From contig JBBQJI010000017.1 in assembly GCA_038325765.1 (NCBI GenBank), forward strand, positions 55,106-119,105: a stretch of DNA of 64,000 nucleotides. The letters run 5' to 3'. The DNA comes from Xiheibacterium sp038325765 (GTDB lineage: Bacteria; Myxococcota_A; Polyangia; Nannocystales; Nannocystaceae). A program made the position numbers and the translations under genes. Below, one piece after another: positions 36,796 to 45,245 of this stretch (positions within the stretch are counted from its first letter, which is position 1; each line of letters opens with the position of its first letter). The notes under the pieces are model-generated. The model was given only the letters and a program-made list of their open reading frames with translations, searched no databases and was not told the origin of the DNA.

Positions 36796-37752
36796 TCATT
36801 GCCGGGGGAAACCGCGCGGAGGGACGATCGCGATCCCCTCGAGCAGGTTGCGCGCGCGTACCTGTTCGACATAGTAGAGCGCGGGCCGTCCGCCCTCGAT
36901 GTCGCCGGCCTCGTGCAGGGCCTCGAGCCGCGCCCGCAGCTCGCCGAGGTGCCGACCGGGCGGCAGCTCCAGCGCGGTCATCAGCGCGTTGCCCAGGCCC
37001 GGCGGCAGCGGCTTGACCACCGCGTCTTCTTCGCCGACCGCGACGATGCGCCGGGACAGATCGCTGATCATCACCAGGCAGCGTTTGCGCTTGCCCGGCC
37101 GCCGGCTGGTGACGTCGGCGCGCGACAGATCGAGCAGATCGCGGAGAAACGGCGCCATCTCGCGGCCGAAGCGACGCACCGCGGCGTCGGACCAGTCGCC
37201 GTCGTACTGGCCCGGCCGCAGGTGGTGCAGGATCAGGATCTCGACGCGCTCGCGGACGTCGTCGGGGAAGCCGATGCGCTTGACCACGCCGCGTCGGAAC
37301 ATGCGCACGCCGTCCTCGGCGTGGCCGTGGAACGTGACCTTGCCGTCCTTGGTGAAGCGACGGGTGCTGACCTTGCCGATGTCGTGGAGCACCGCCGCCC
37401 AGCGCACGGTGGGCCGCGGGACGGCCTGCCACACCACCGCCTTGGTGTGCTCCCAGACGTCCTTGTGCTTGCGGTCGGCCTCCTGCGAGAAGGCGACGGT
37501 GGCATCGAGTTCGGGCAGTAGTACGCGCAGCAGGCCGGTGTCGCGCATCCACTGCAGCACGAGGTGCGGCACCTTGCTGCACAGCGGCGGCGTGACGAGC
37601 TCATAGACGCGGGCCGGATCGACCTCGGCGACGCGCTCGGCCTGGGCCGCCACCTGGGCGGTGATCGCCTTGTGCGGATAGGTCTGCTGCGCTGCGATCT
37701 CGCGCAGCGGCGCCAGGAGGTCCTCGGCGACCCAGAGTTCGGTGCTCGGCAT
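36796..37752 (-). CDS. HD-domain protein, half of a CCA-adding enzyme
   Basis: About 318 residues. It matches only the C-terminal part of class II CCA tRNA nucleotidyltransferases: GLLRVLLPELDATVAFSQEA, DVWEHTKAVVWQAV, then RWAAVLHDIGKVSTRRFTKD and VTFHGHAEDGVRMF (HD phosphohydrolase motif). The N-terminal nucleotidyltransferase domain with GGxxRD and DxD is not present. It may act as an HD phosphatase, or be the remainder of a truncated or split enzyme. The start ATG is uncertain, as longer in-frame starts exist. It is convergent with the exported protein gene, with a 190-bp gap. Confidence 0.7.
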   Translation of the reverse strand: MPSTELWVAEDLLAPLREIAAQQTYPHKAITAQVAAQAERVAEVDPARVYELVTPPLCSKVPHLVLQWMRDTGLLRVLLPELDATVAFSQEADRKHKDVWEHTKAVVWQAVPRPTVRWAAVLHDIGKVSTRRFTKDGKVTFHGHAEDGVRMFRRGVVKRIGFPDDVRERVEILILHHLRPGQYDGDWSDAAVRRFGREMAPFLRDLLDLSRADVTSRRPGKRKRCLVMISDLSRRIVAVGEEDAVVKPLPPGLGNALMTALELPPGRHLGELRARLEALHEAGDIEGGRPALYYVEQVRARNLLEGIAIVPPRGFPRQ

Positions 37753-37954
37753 CACCACGGGAGGCCTCGGAGGGGTCAGGGGCTTTAGCACGAAAACCGG
37801 CCCGGTGGCATCCGCGTGCGGCGGCGCCCGTCGCTTCGCGCTGCCCACGCCCGAGGCTGCATCGGCACATGCGCGCTGGCGGTCGCGCGCCGGCGGCCGC
37901 GCGCCGGCCTTGGGGCCGTGATACGCTCCCCCAGCCGGGGCGCCCGTCGGCCCA

Positions 37955-38653
37955 ATGAAATCTCCTTCTCCACAGCTCGGCTACAACCACAACATCCCGC
38001 ATCGCGGCCGGCTGTATCACGTGCAGACGGAAGACTCGGGCGTCGACAAGGCGCACATCTTCACCCACGTGTTCTACGACGGCACGATCATCGCGAGCCG
38101 GAAGACCGAGTACCGCGAGCGCCTGGGCGCATCCGACATCGGCCCCATCGTCATCGGGCTGATGCAGGACTCGCACAAGGCGATGATCCGCTCGCTGCGC
38201 AACGGCGAGTCCGACGACAAGATCGAGCGGGTCATCGGCGCCCACCCGGTCGAGGACAACCGCGAGATCACCGAGCTGCCGCCCGACGACGCCGCGGCCC
38301 AACGCCCCGAACGACGCGCGCCCCCCGAGCCCCGCGACGTCGAGCCCCAGGGTCCGCCGCTGCAGACCGGCCGGCCGGGGCCCACCGTCGATCCGAGCTT
38401 GAACCATCCAGTGTTCGCCGCCGCCGAGGCGCGTGCGCAGGTCGCCGCAGCCGCGGCGGGCCACGGCCAGTCGCGGCCCAGCCCGGGCCCCAGTCGCATC
38501 CGACGACGCGCGGTCGGTGGCATCGGCGGCGCCGGGGTCAAGGTCGGCACCCCGATCACGCAGCGACGCGACGTGATCGTCGGCAAGTATGCCAGCGAGC
38601 ACCAAGCCCAGCTCGACGAGGAAATCCTCGCGTTGCTCCGAGACGATGTCTGA
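37955..38653 (+). CDS. Conserved hypothetical protein, 232 aa
   Basis: No known domain is recognised. The N-terminal 80 residues look strongly conserved in character: GYNHNIPHRGRLYHVQTEDS and ASRKTEYRERLGASDIGPIV, followed by MQDSHKAMIRSLRNGESDDK. The rest is low-complexity Pro/Ala/Arg with a short C-terminal helical end. I recall similar N-termini in other myxobacterial proteins, but no function. A TACGCT box at 37922-37927 lies 27 nt upstream of the ATG. Its stop overlaps the glutaredoxin start by 8 nt. Confidence 0.7.
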   Translation: MKSPSPQLGYNHNIPHRGRLYHVQTEDSGVDKAHIFTHVFYDGTIIASRKTEYRERLGASDIGPIVIGLMQDSHKAMIRSLRNGESDDKIERVIGAHPVEDNREITELPPDDAAAQRPERRAPPEPRDVEPQGPPLQTGRPGPTVDPSLNHPVFAAAEARAQVAAAAAGHGQSRPSPGPSRIRRRAVGGIGGAGVKVGTPITQRRDVIVGKYASEHQAQLDEEILALLRDDV

Positions 38654-38987
38654 GCGCAACGACAACGCCGCGCCGCCGCCGGGCGTCGATCCACCCGAGG
38701 CGTTCGCGCAACCGGTGATCATCTACACCACGCGGTGGTGTGGCTACTGCATGATGGCGCTGCGCCTGCTCGGCGAGCGTTCGATCGAGTTCGCGCAGAT
38801 TGCAGTCGACGGCAACGCCGAGGCCCGCCGCTGGCTGGCCAGGCGCACCGGTCGAACCAGTGTGCCGCAGATCTTCATCGGCGCGCGCAGCATCGGTGGC
38901 TACGACGACATGGCCACGCTCGATGCCCGGGGCGAGCTCGCGAGCATGGTCGCAGACGCCAAGACGCGCCCCGTCGAAGGCACGTGA
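38646..38987 (+). CDS. Glutaredoxin (GrxC type)
   Basis: A 113-residue dithiol glutaredoxin. The active site is TRWCGYCMMALRLL, with the CGYC pair near residue 34, followed by GRTSVPQIFIGARSIGGYDD, which holds the conserved TVP/SVP cis-proline loop and GGYDD glutathione-binding motif. It reduces disulfides with glutathione in the cytosol; gshB lies in the same window. It is translationally coupled to the gene before it. The N-terminal 20 residues are disordered. Confidence 0.92.
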   Translation: MSERNDNAAPPPGVDPPEAFAQPVIIYTTRWCGYCMMALRLLGERSIEFAQIAVDGNAEARRWLARRTGRTSVPQIFIGARSIGGYDDMATLDARGELASMVADAKTRPVEGT

Positions 38988-39002
38988 CCGTCCCAGGCGA
39001 CG

Positions 39003-39011
39003 TGCTATCGT
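39003..39011 (+). promoter_or_regulatory. Putative extended -10 box of the MYXO-CTERM gene
   Basis: TGC-TATCGT ends 10 nt before the ATG at 39022, in the short gap after the glutaredoxin gene. Confidence 0.4.
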
Positions 39012-39021
39012 CCGCGACGCC

Positions 39022-39786
39022 ATGGCGTCACACTCGATCGCGCAGCCCCTGATCTCGTCGCACGCACGTCGCGGTGGTCTGCGTTCCACCCTCGCGGCCA
39101 CGGCTGGTGCACTCGCATTGGGCCTCACGCTCTTCGCCTCGTCGACCGCGTCGGCCGGCGAGATCAGAGTCGGCGCTGCGCCGCTCGCCGTCGACGGCCA
39201 GGGCAAGCTGACCGACGCCGGCCGCCAGGCCGCGAAGGACGAGATCCCGAGCCAGCCCGGCGAGGAGGAGTGGGTCATCCATCTGTGGGCCACGCTCGAC
39301 AAGGGCGCCCCGGGCGGGCTCAACATCGAGTTCTACGGCCAGCTCCCCGACGGCAAGCCGTACCTCGCCTACAGCGTCGCCGAAGAGGGCTACGACGGCG
39401 GCAAGTACATGAGCCTCGAGCTCGAGCTCGAGGGCAGCAAGGGCTTCAACAAGAACAAGAGCTACACGATCGAGATCACGCAACAAGACGACAAGGGCCG
39501 CGACTTCAAGCTCGCCAGCGGCAAGGTCAAGCTCGTGTGGACCGAGGCGCCCGCCGAGCCCGACGGCGGCGGCGATGCGGGCGACGAGCCCGAGGCCGAC
39601 TCGGCGGCGCAGGACGCCCTCGATACGCTCTCGGGTGGCGATGGCGGCGGCGATGCGCCCGAGGGCGGGCCACCACCGGTGGACCCGAGCAAGAAGGGCT
39701 GTGCGATCGATTCGGACGCCGGCGGCACCGTCGGTCTGTTGGTCCTCATGGCGCTCGGCGTCACGATCCGGCGCCGCGGTCGCTGA
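39022..39786 (+). CDS. Secreted protein with MYXO-CTERM-like tail
   Basis: A 254-residue exported protein. The signal peptide ends in SSTASAGEIRVG. A beta-rich domain follows (residues 50-175, HLWATLDKGAPGGLNIEFYG and GKYMSLELELEGSKGF), then an acidic Asp/Gly/Pro linker. The C-terminus has a Cys (KKGCAIDSDAGG), a membrane span and RRRGR. Cys followed by a span and an Arg cluster is the MYXO-CTERM sorting signal of myxobacteria, which anchors proteins at the cell surface. Function unknown. Confidence 0.75.
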   Translation: MASHSIAQPLISSHARRGGLRSTLAATAGALALGLTLFASSTASAGEIRVGAAPLAVDGQGKLTDAGRQAAKDEIPSQPGEEEWVIHLWATLDKGAPGGLNIEFYGQLPDGKPYLAYSVAEEGYDGGKYMSLELELEGSKGFNKNKSYTIEITQQDDKGRDFKLASGKVKLVWTEAPAEPDGGGDAGDEPEADSAAQDALDTLSGGDGGGDAPEGGPPPVDPSKKGCAIDSDAGGTVGLLVLMALGVTIRRRGR

Positions 39787-39836
39787 GATTCAGCCCCCAT
39801 CGCGCGACGAGTCATCGCGCGATCCCCCGTCTGCGA

Positions 39837-40769
39837 TCAAGGCTGGCAGCAGACCGACACCGCGAGCGGCGTACGTGTCAGCTCCCCCGGGGGCGCGCAC
39901 CGCAGCGGCTCGGCGACCGCTTGCACCGCAGCGAACGCCCCGCCCGGGCACTGCTGACCGCTGACGGTCGCCACCGCGAGCCCCGAGCAATCCGCCGTCG
40001 AGTGCAGCTCGAGCGTCAGGCCGCTGCAGTACTCCGGCGTCAGGCAGTTGTCGCATTCGCCCTCGCAGACGACATCGCCGGTGAAAAACGGCCCGTTCTC
40101 GAAGCCCGAGGGGCAACTGTCCGCCATGCCCTGCGCCCAGATGCAGACGCGCTCGGTCTCGGGGACGAACACGCAGCCATCGCTCGGGATCTCGCAACCG
40201 AACACCGACGGCGTGTTGGGTGGGACGTCGGCGACAGGCGCGGCGACGCAACTGCCCAGGGGCGTGACGTTGGCCCGGAACTGTGCGAGTTGCTGATCGA
40301 ACGGCTGGCAGCCACCGGTATACCCGCCGATGCCGGCGCCCTCGCAGTTCGAGAACATGGACACCGCGCAGAGATCATCGGCCGGCGCGCTGCACTCGCA
40401 CGCGCACACCGTGGTGTCGGAGTCGATCGCACCGATGACGCTCGCCGTCGTGCCATCGCCGCAGTCGGGCGCCTGGCTGACGTTGCCGTCGAATCCATAG
40501 GCCGCCACCGGGCCCTCCCAGCCCTCGGGCACGGGCGCGGCATCGATGATTCGGCCCTCGCACTGCTCGCCACCGCTGGAGTCCGGCGACACGGTGGTCG
40601 CAGGGTCGCCGGTGGTCGGGTTCCCCGAGGAGTCGCTCGAAGAGCCCGACGACGACGACGACGTGCTCGGCGAGACGGTATCGTCATCGGCGTCGGCGGA
40701 GCAGCCGACAGCGGTGGCAACGAGGGCAATGAAGGAAAGTGGCAGGATCAAGACATGTGAAGAAAACAC
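39837..40769 (-). CDS. Cys-rich hypothetical lipoprotein, 310 aa
   Basis: The signal peptide ends at VATAVGCSADADD (lipobox Cys). A Ser/Thr/Gly linker follows, then about 230 residues with some 20 Cys residues, such as CACECSAPADDLCAVSMF and GDVVCEGECDNCLTPEYCSG, which suggests a disulfide-rich secreted fold. No family is named. Start GTG with a TAGGCT box ending 8 nt upstream. Confidence 0.7.
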   Translation of the reverse strand: MFSSHVLILPLSFIALVATAVGCSADADDDTVSPSTSSSSSGSSSDSSGNPTTGDPATTVSPDSSGGEQCEGRIIDAAPVPEGWEGPVAAYGFDGNVSQAPDCGDGTTASVIGAIDSDTTVCACECSAPADDLCAVSMFSNCEGAGIGGYTGGCQPFDQQLAQFRANVTPLGSCVAAPVADVPPNTPSVFGCEIPSDGCVFVPETERVCIWAQGMADSCPSGFENGPFFTGDVVCEGECDNCLTPEYCSGLTLELHSTADCSGLAVATVSGQQCPGGAFAAVQAVAEPLRCAPPGELTRTPLAVSVCCQP

Positions 40770-40777
40770 GCCGCAAG

Positions 40778-40783
40778 AGCCTA
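40778..40783 (-). promoter_or_regulatory. Putative -10 box of the Cys-rich lipoprotein gene
   Basis: On the minus strand TAGGCT ends 8 nt before the GTG at 40769; a TTGGCG 18 bp further upstream is a possible -35. Confidence 0.4.
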
Positions 40784-40896
40784 GCCCTGATCGCGACGGG
40801 CCGCCAACAACCGCCCGGCGACCGATCGACGACGGCGCGACTCGGCTTCGCGACGGCAGCGGGCGCTACGGGCGCCTCGCTCCGACACCGTTGCGA

Positions 40897-42057
40897 TCAG
40901 CCGGCAGGGATGGTGTCGCAGCCCAGCGAGATGTTGATCTGGGCGGTGTCGACGCCCTGGATCTTCTGGCAGGTCTGCGGGCACGCGACGATCTTGGTCG
41001 GCGCGACCGGATCGTCGTAGTGCCAGCCGTCGATGACGTCGACGCACGCGGCCGCCGACTCGACGTAGCCGATCTCGAAGCCTCCACCCAGCCCATCGTC
41101 GAAGTCGACGTTGACCTTGCTGGGGTCGAAGTCCTCGCCCGGCGGCGGCGCCGGCACGTCCCACTCGCAGGCAATCTGGGCGCCGGCGATGACCTCGGTC
41201 GCGAGCTGGTCGAACACCGGCTGGAAGTCCTGCAGGCACAGGTCGCTGATGATGCCGCCGGTGAGCTGTCCCAGCGCCATGTAGACTTCGCCGATCGCCG
41301 CCGTCTCGGCGCACTCGGTGGTGCAGACGATGCCGTGGAGCTTGTACAGGGCGTAGGCCGGCGACAGGGCCTTCAGCGAGTCGTCGAAGTCGAGGACACC
41401 GATCTCGGACTCGTCGTCGGTCACGACCATGAGGTGGAGGGCGGCGTCGGGGCGCAGCACCGTGCGCCACTCGGGCTCGTACTCGAGGATCTCGACCAGG
41501 GCGTTGTTGCTGTTCACCCGCGAGTCGATGTGGGTGTACTGCGGCGGGTTGGTGTCGTTGTTGGGGCAGCCGCCGATGCCCAGGGGCGGGTCGATGCAGA
41601 TGCCGTTGCCGTCGCCCGGAAAGCTCGAGATCAGCACGACGCGGACGTCGATGCCGCTGTCGATCATCTGCTGCGAGAATGCGTTGAGGTTGGTCTGCAC
41701 CGCCGACGCCTCGAAGTCCATGCTCCCGGAGTTGTCGACGACCACGATGATGTCGGCGGGCTGCTTCTTGTTCTCCGCCGGGGTCACCTCCGACGCACAC
41801 TCTTCACCGGCGTCGACGCCGTCGTCGGTGTCGGGGGCGCCGAGATCGAGCAGCGGGCCGTCGGCGCCCGCCGACACGTCACCGCTCCCGTCGGAGGTGA
41901 CGCCCTGCGAGTTCGGGCCCGAGATGCCATCGCCCGCGGTCCCGCCCGACGCGCGTCCATCCTCGTCGCCTCCGCATGCGCTCGCGAACGTCCCCCCAAC
42001 GGCAACGGCAAGGGCAACGGCAACGGTGCGTGGGGCTGGGCGCTCGGCGGAAGGCAT
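40897..42057 (-). CDS. von Willebrand factor A domain lipoprotein
   Basis: About 386 residues. The signal peptide ends in TFASACGGD (lipobox), followed by a Gly/Ser/Asp linker. The vWA domain begins ADIIVVVDNSGSMDFEASAV, with the MIDAS DxSxS motif near residue 106, and continues with MVVTDDESEIGVLDFDDSLK. Cys residues in the C-terminal part suggest disulfides. These proteins bind partners through a metal at the MIDAS. ATG at 42057 is chosen for the compact signal peptide. Ligand unknown. Confidence 0.8.
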   Translation of the reverse strand: MPSAERPAPRTVAVALAVAVGGTFASACGGDEDGRASGGTAGDGISGPNSQGVTSDGSGDVSAGADGPLLDLGAPDTDDGVDAGEECASEVTPAENKKQPADIIVVVDNSGSMDFEASAVQTNLNAFSQQMIDSGIDVRVVLISSFPGDGNGICIDPPLGIGGCPNNDTNPPQYTHIDSRVNSNNALVEILEYEPEWRTVLRPDAALHLMVVTDDESEIGVLDFDDSLKALSPAYALYKLHGIVCTTECAETAAIGEVYMALGQLTGGIISDLCLQDFQPVFDQLATEVIAGAQIACEWDVPAPPPGEDFDPSKVNVDFDDGLGGGFEIGYVESAAACVDVIDGWHYDDPVAPTKIVACPQTCQKIQGVDTAQINISLGCDTIPAG

Positions 42058-42211
42058 GGGCAGGTCAGGGGATCGGCCGTTGGACACCGCGAGGTCGGGG
42101 GATTCCGACCCCGGTCGGCGACGCGGGTGGCGGTCGTGGGTTTCTCCTGCGGCTGCCGAGGTTCCCGCTGCCGCGTCGGGGAGCCTACACCGCCCTTGCT
42201 GCGAGAGGGCG

Positions 42212-42217
42212 TACGCT
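42212..42217 (+). promoter_or_regulatory. Putative -10 box of the alkyltransferase-like gene
   Basis: TACGCT ends 9 nt before the GTG at 42227. Leaderless type. Confidence 0.4.
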
Positions 42218-42226
42218 CTGGGCGCG

Positions 42227-42589
42227 GTGCCGATGTCGGACTCGGCCTACGCGCAGATCCTCGCCGTGGTCGCGTCGATCCCCCCAGGACGCGTGGCCAC
42301 CTACGGTCAGGTCGCGACGCGGGCGGGACTGCCCGGTCGGGCCCGGCAGGTCGGCTTCGCGCTGCGGGCGCTCGGGGACGGCGTGGTGCCGTGGCATCGG
42401 GTGGTCAACGCGCGAGGCCGTGTCAGCCTCGTCGGCGAAGTCGCCGAGCGACAACGACGACGGCTCGCGCGCGAGGGCGTACGGTTCGACGACGGCGGAC
42501 GGATCGATCTCGCGCGCTTCGGCGTGGGCGCCGAGGACGAACGACACACCGCACCGTCCGGCGCTCGCCGCCCCACGATGCGACGTTGA
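42227..42589 (+). CDS. Alkyltransferase-like (ATL) DNA-repair protein
   Basis: A 120-residue protein of the O6-alkylguanine transferase fold. It contains YAQILAVVASIPPGRVATYG and QVATRAGLPGRARQVGFALR. Where active transferases have PCHRV, this protein has PWHRVVNARGRVS, with Trp in place of the acceptor Cys. That change defines ATL proteins, which bind O6-alkylguanine without removing the group and hand the lesion to nucleotide-excision repair. It therefore should not be annotated as a methyltransferase. GTG or ATG at 42233 can be the start. Confidence 0.88.
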   Translation: MPMSDSAYAQILAVVASIPPGRVATYGQVATRAGLPGRARQVGFALRALGDGVVPWHRVVNARGRVSLVGEVAERQRRRLAREGVRFDDGGRIDLARFGVGAEDERHTAPSGARRPTMRR

Positions 42590-42718
42590 TCCTCCAGCGA
42601 GCCGCAGCCAGCGAGCCGCAACGTGTTCACGCCGGGCGCGACGTCGATGTCGTGGCCCGCGGCACGTGCCACGCAACGTCCAGCTGATATCCTGCCAGGC
42701 GGAGGGTTGCCTTAGCCC

Positions 42719-45175
42719 ATGCGATCGACTCACACCTTGCCCATTCGAACCCGTCTTCGCGTGCCCCTGCTCGAGGGCGCGGCGCTCGGTCTGCTCGCGA
42801 CCGCCTCCGTAGCCTGCTCCGACGAACGCGCCGAGGCGGACGACGAGGGCAGCACCAGCGTCGATCCCACGCTGAGCACCCCGGTCGACACCAGCACGAG
42901 CAGCGCCGACACCACGTCCGATCCGACCATCGCTCCCGACACCTCGAGCAGCGAGGGCCCGCCGCTGCCCAGCTGCGAGGCGGTGCAGTGCGGATCGATC
43001 TGCTGCGACGCCGAAGAAGAGTGCGTGCTCGGGGAGTGCTTGCCGGCGTGCGACACGGGCGTCCGCTGCGGCGAGACCCTCGACGTCTGTTGCCCGGGCG
43101 GCGACGTGTGCCTGCAGCCGAGCTGCGTGACCCCCGGCGCGCCCTGCCTCGACTCGTACGACTGCCCCGAGGGCGAGTTCTGCGAGCCCAGCCTCGATCA
43201 GTGCCTGCCCAACCCGGATCCGGTCGCCTGCCAGATCCTCCCCGACTTCACCGACGTCGAGCTCACCCTCGAGTGGGCCTGGGAGGTCGACGCGAGCCAC
43301 ACGATGCCGCTCGTCGGCGACGTCGACGGCGGCAACGACACCGAGGTCATCATCCAGACCCGCGACACCACGACGTCATTCGCGGGCGACATCGTCGTCC
43401 TCGACGGCGCCACCGGCGAAGAGAAGGTCCGCACCGGCGACGACCCGGCCGCCGACCAGTTCCGCTCGTACATGCGCTCGACGCCGGCGCTCGGCGACGT
43501 CGACGGCAACGGCCTGGCCGACATCATCTACTCCGGCCTACCTGCCGGCAACCCGAACCTCAACTACTCGCTGATCCACGCGATCGACGGCCAGGGTCAG
43601 CACATCTGGCAGGCGCACACGACCCTCAACCAACCGCACTATCTGTGGGTTTGGAACGCATCGATCCTCGCCGCGAACCTCGACGACGACCCGGAGACGG
43701 AGTTCGCGATCGGCATCGGCATCATCGATCACGACGGCCTGGTCGTGTCCGACGCGTTCAACAACCAGTACAACCGCGGCTCGGGCGGCTTCGGCGGGCA
43801 GCAGAGCTACCTGAACGGCGGCTCGATGGGCACCGCCGCGGACATCGACGGCGACGGCGACCTCGAGATCGTCACCGGTCGGCATGCCTTCGACTACACA
43901 TGGGTCAATCCGGCGATCGGCTTCCCCCAGGTCGATGTCACCCAGCCGTGGACGGCGCCCGGCAGCGACGGCTATCCCGCCGTCGCCGACCTCGATCAGA
44001 ACGGCACACCCGAGATCATCCTCGTCGCAGAGGGCACGCTGCGCATCCTCGAGTCCGCCACTGGGCTGCTGTGGTGCGGTCGCGATCCGACCGGCGCCGC
44101 GTGTGCCGGCGACGACGCCGCGCGAACCCAGCCGATCGCGCTGGCGTCCGACGGCATCGGTGGGGCGGTCGGCCGTGGCGGGCCGCCGACGGTCGCCGAC
44201 TTCGACGGTGACGGACGCCCCGAGGTGGGGGTCGCTGGCGCCACCGCCTACGCCGTGTACGATTTCAACCGCGACGGCGAGCTCGTCGAGCAGCCAGGCG
44301 GCGCCCTGCCCCCCGGCCCGGGTGATGCCTACGTGCGATGGTTCGTCCCCACCCAGGACATCTCCTCCAACGTCACCGGCTCGTCGGTGTTCGACTTCCA
44401 GGGCGACGGCGCTGCCGAGGTCCTCTACCAAGACGAGTGCTACGTGTGGGTGTTCGACGGCTCGACCGGCGCCGTGCTCACCCAGGTCGAGAACTCCTCG
44501 CCCACCATCCACGAGTACCCGGTCATCGCCGACGTCGACGGCGACGGCAACTCGGAATTCATCGTGATCGCCGCCGCGACCAATCCGCAGAGCTGCGCGA
44601 CGATCCCAGGCTACGTCGCGCGTCAAGGCGTGTTCGTCTACGGCGACGCCAACGATCGCTGGGTCCGCACCCGCTCGGTCTGGCCGCAGCACACCTACCA
44701 CGTGACCAACGCGACCTCGGCCGGCATACCGCCTTTCGCCGAGGAAGCGAACTGGCTCGATCCCGACCTCAACAACTTCCGCCAGAACATCCAGGGTGAG
44801 GGCAGCTTCAACGCGCCCGATCTCTCGATCGACCTCGCGGTCGGGCTGCAGAGCTGCCTCGACGAGGAGTTCGAGATCTTCGTGACCGTGCGCAACGAGG
44901 GGTCGATCGGCGTCCCCGCCGGTGTTCCGGTCTCGCTGTGGGAGGGCACCGACGCCAACGGCATCTTCGTCGGCACCCAGGCCACGAACGCGCCCCTGCT
45001 GCCGGGCGCGTTCATCCAGTACACGTGGCTGGTGCCGGCGCCGGCCGAGGTCTCGAAGAACTACTACGCGACCGTCGATTCCGCCCAGCTGACGGGCGAC
45101 GGCGACGTCGCCGAGTGCAACGAGTCGAACAACACCGCGGTGACCGAGACGGTCGCCTGCCCACCGGTGGGCTGA
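42719..45175 (+). CDS. FG-GAP lipoprotein with Cys-rich module and CARDB-like end
   Basis: An 818-residue surface lipoprotein (lipobox TASVACS). After a Ser/Thr/Asp linker comes a Cys-rich module (residues 88-163, with CGSICCDAEEECVLGECLP), then a propeller with many DLDQNGTPEIIL and DFDGDGRPEVGV calcium-type loops. The C-terminal domain (about 710-815) resembles a CARDB domain, EIFVTVRNEGSIGVPAGVP. It shares the QHTYHVTN motif and overall order with the gene at 57432, so they are paralogues. A TGA-TATCCT box (42685-42693) and GGAGGG (42701-42706) precede the ATG. Confidence 0.82.
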   Translation: MRSTHTLPIRTRLRVPLLEGAALGLLATASVACSDERAEADDEGSTSVDPTLSTPVDTSTSSADTTSDPTIAPDTSSSEGPPLPSCEAVQCGSICCDAEEECVLGECLPACDTGVRCGETLDVCCPGGDVCLQPSCVTPGAPCLDSYDCPEGEFCEPSLDQCLPNPDPVACQILPDFTDVELTLEWAWEVDASHTMPLVGDVDGGNDTEVIIQTRDTTTSFAGDIVVLDGATGEEKVRTGDDPAADQFRSYMRSTPALGDVDGNGLADIIYSGLPAGNPNLNYSLIHAIDGQGQHIWQAHTTLNQPHYLWVWNASILAANLDDDPETEFAIGIGIIDHDGLVVSDAFNNQYNRGSGGFGGQQSYLNGGSMGTAADIDGDGDLEIVTGRHAFDYTWVNPAIGFPQVDVTQPWTAPGSDGYPAVADLDQNGTPEIILVAEGTLRILESATGLLWCGRDPTGAACAGDDAARTQPIALASDGIGGAVGRGGPPTVADFDGDGRPEVGVAGATAYAVYDFNRDGELVEQPGGALPPGPGDAYVRWFVPTQDISSNVTGSSVFDFQGDGAAEVLYQDECYVWVFDGSTGAVLTQVENSSPTIHEYPVIADVDGDGNSEFIVIAAATNPQSCATIPGYVARQGVFVYGDANDRWVRTRSVWPQHTYHVTNATSAGIPPFAEEANWLDPDLNNFRQNIQGEGSFNAPDLSIDLAVGLQSCLDEEFEIFVTVRNEGSIGVPAGVPVSLWEGTDANGIFVGTQATNAPLLPGAFIQYTWLVPAPAEVSKNYYATVDSAQLTGDGDVAECNESNNTAVTETVACPPVG

Positions 45176-45186
45176 GCATCGCCGAC

Positions 45187-45221
45187 GTTCGGGGGGAGCG
45201 GGCCGCGGCTCCCCCCCGACG
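45187..45221. terminator. GC-rich hairpin between convergent genes
   Basis: TCGGGGGGAGC (45189-45199) and GCTCCCCCCCGA (45208-45219) form an 11-bp stem with one extra C. It lies between the convergent FG-GAP and PqqD/YkgJ genes and could end both transcripts. No T-run on either side. Confidence 0.5.
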
Positions 45222-45245
45222 CCCTGCGCGCCCGCGCCGGCGTGG

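Noticed and set aside
42227..42589. Annotation as Ogt/MGMT methyltransferase.
   Set aside because: The acceptor Cys of PCHRV is Trp here, so only the non-enzymatic ATL class fits.
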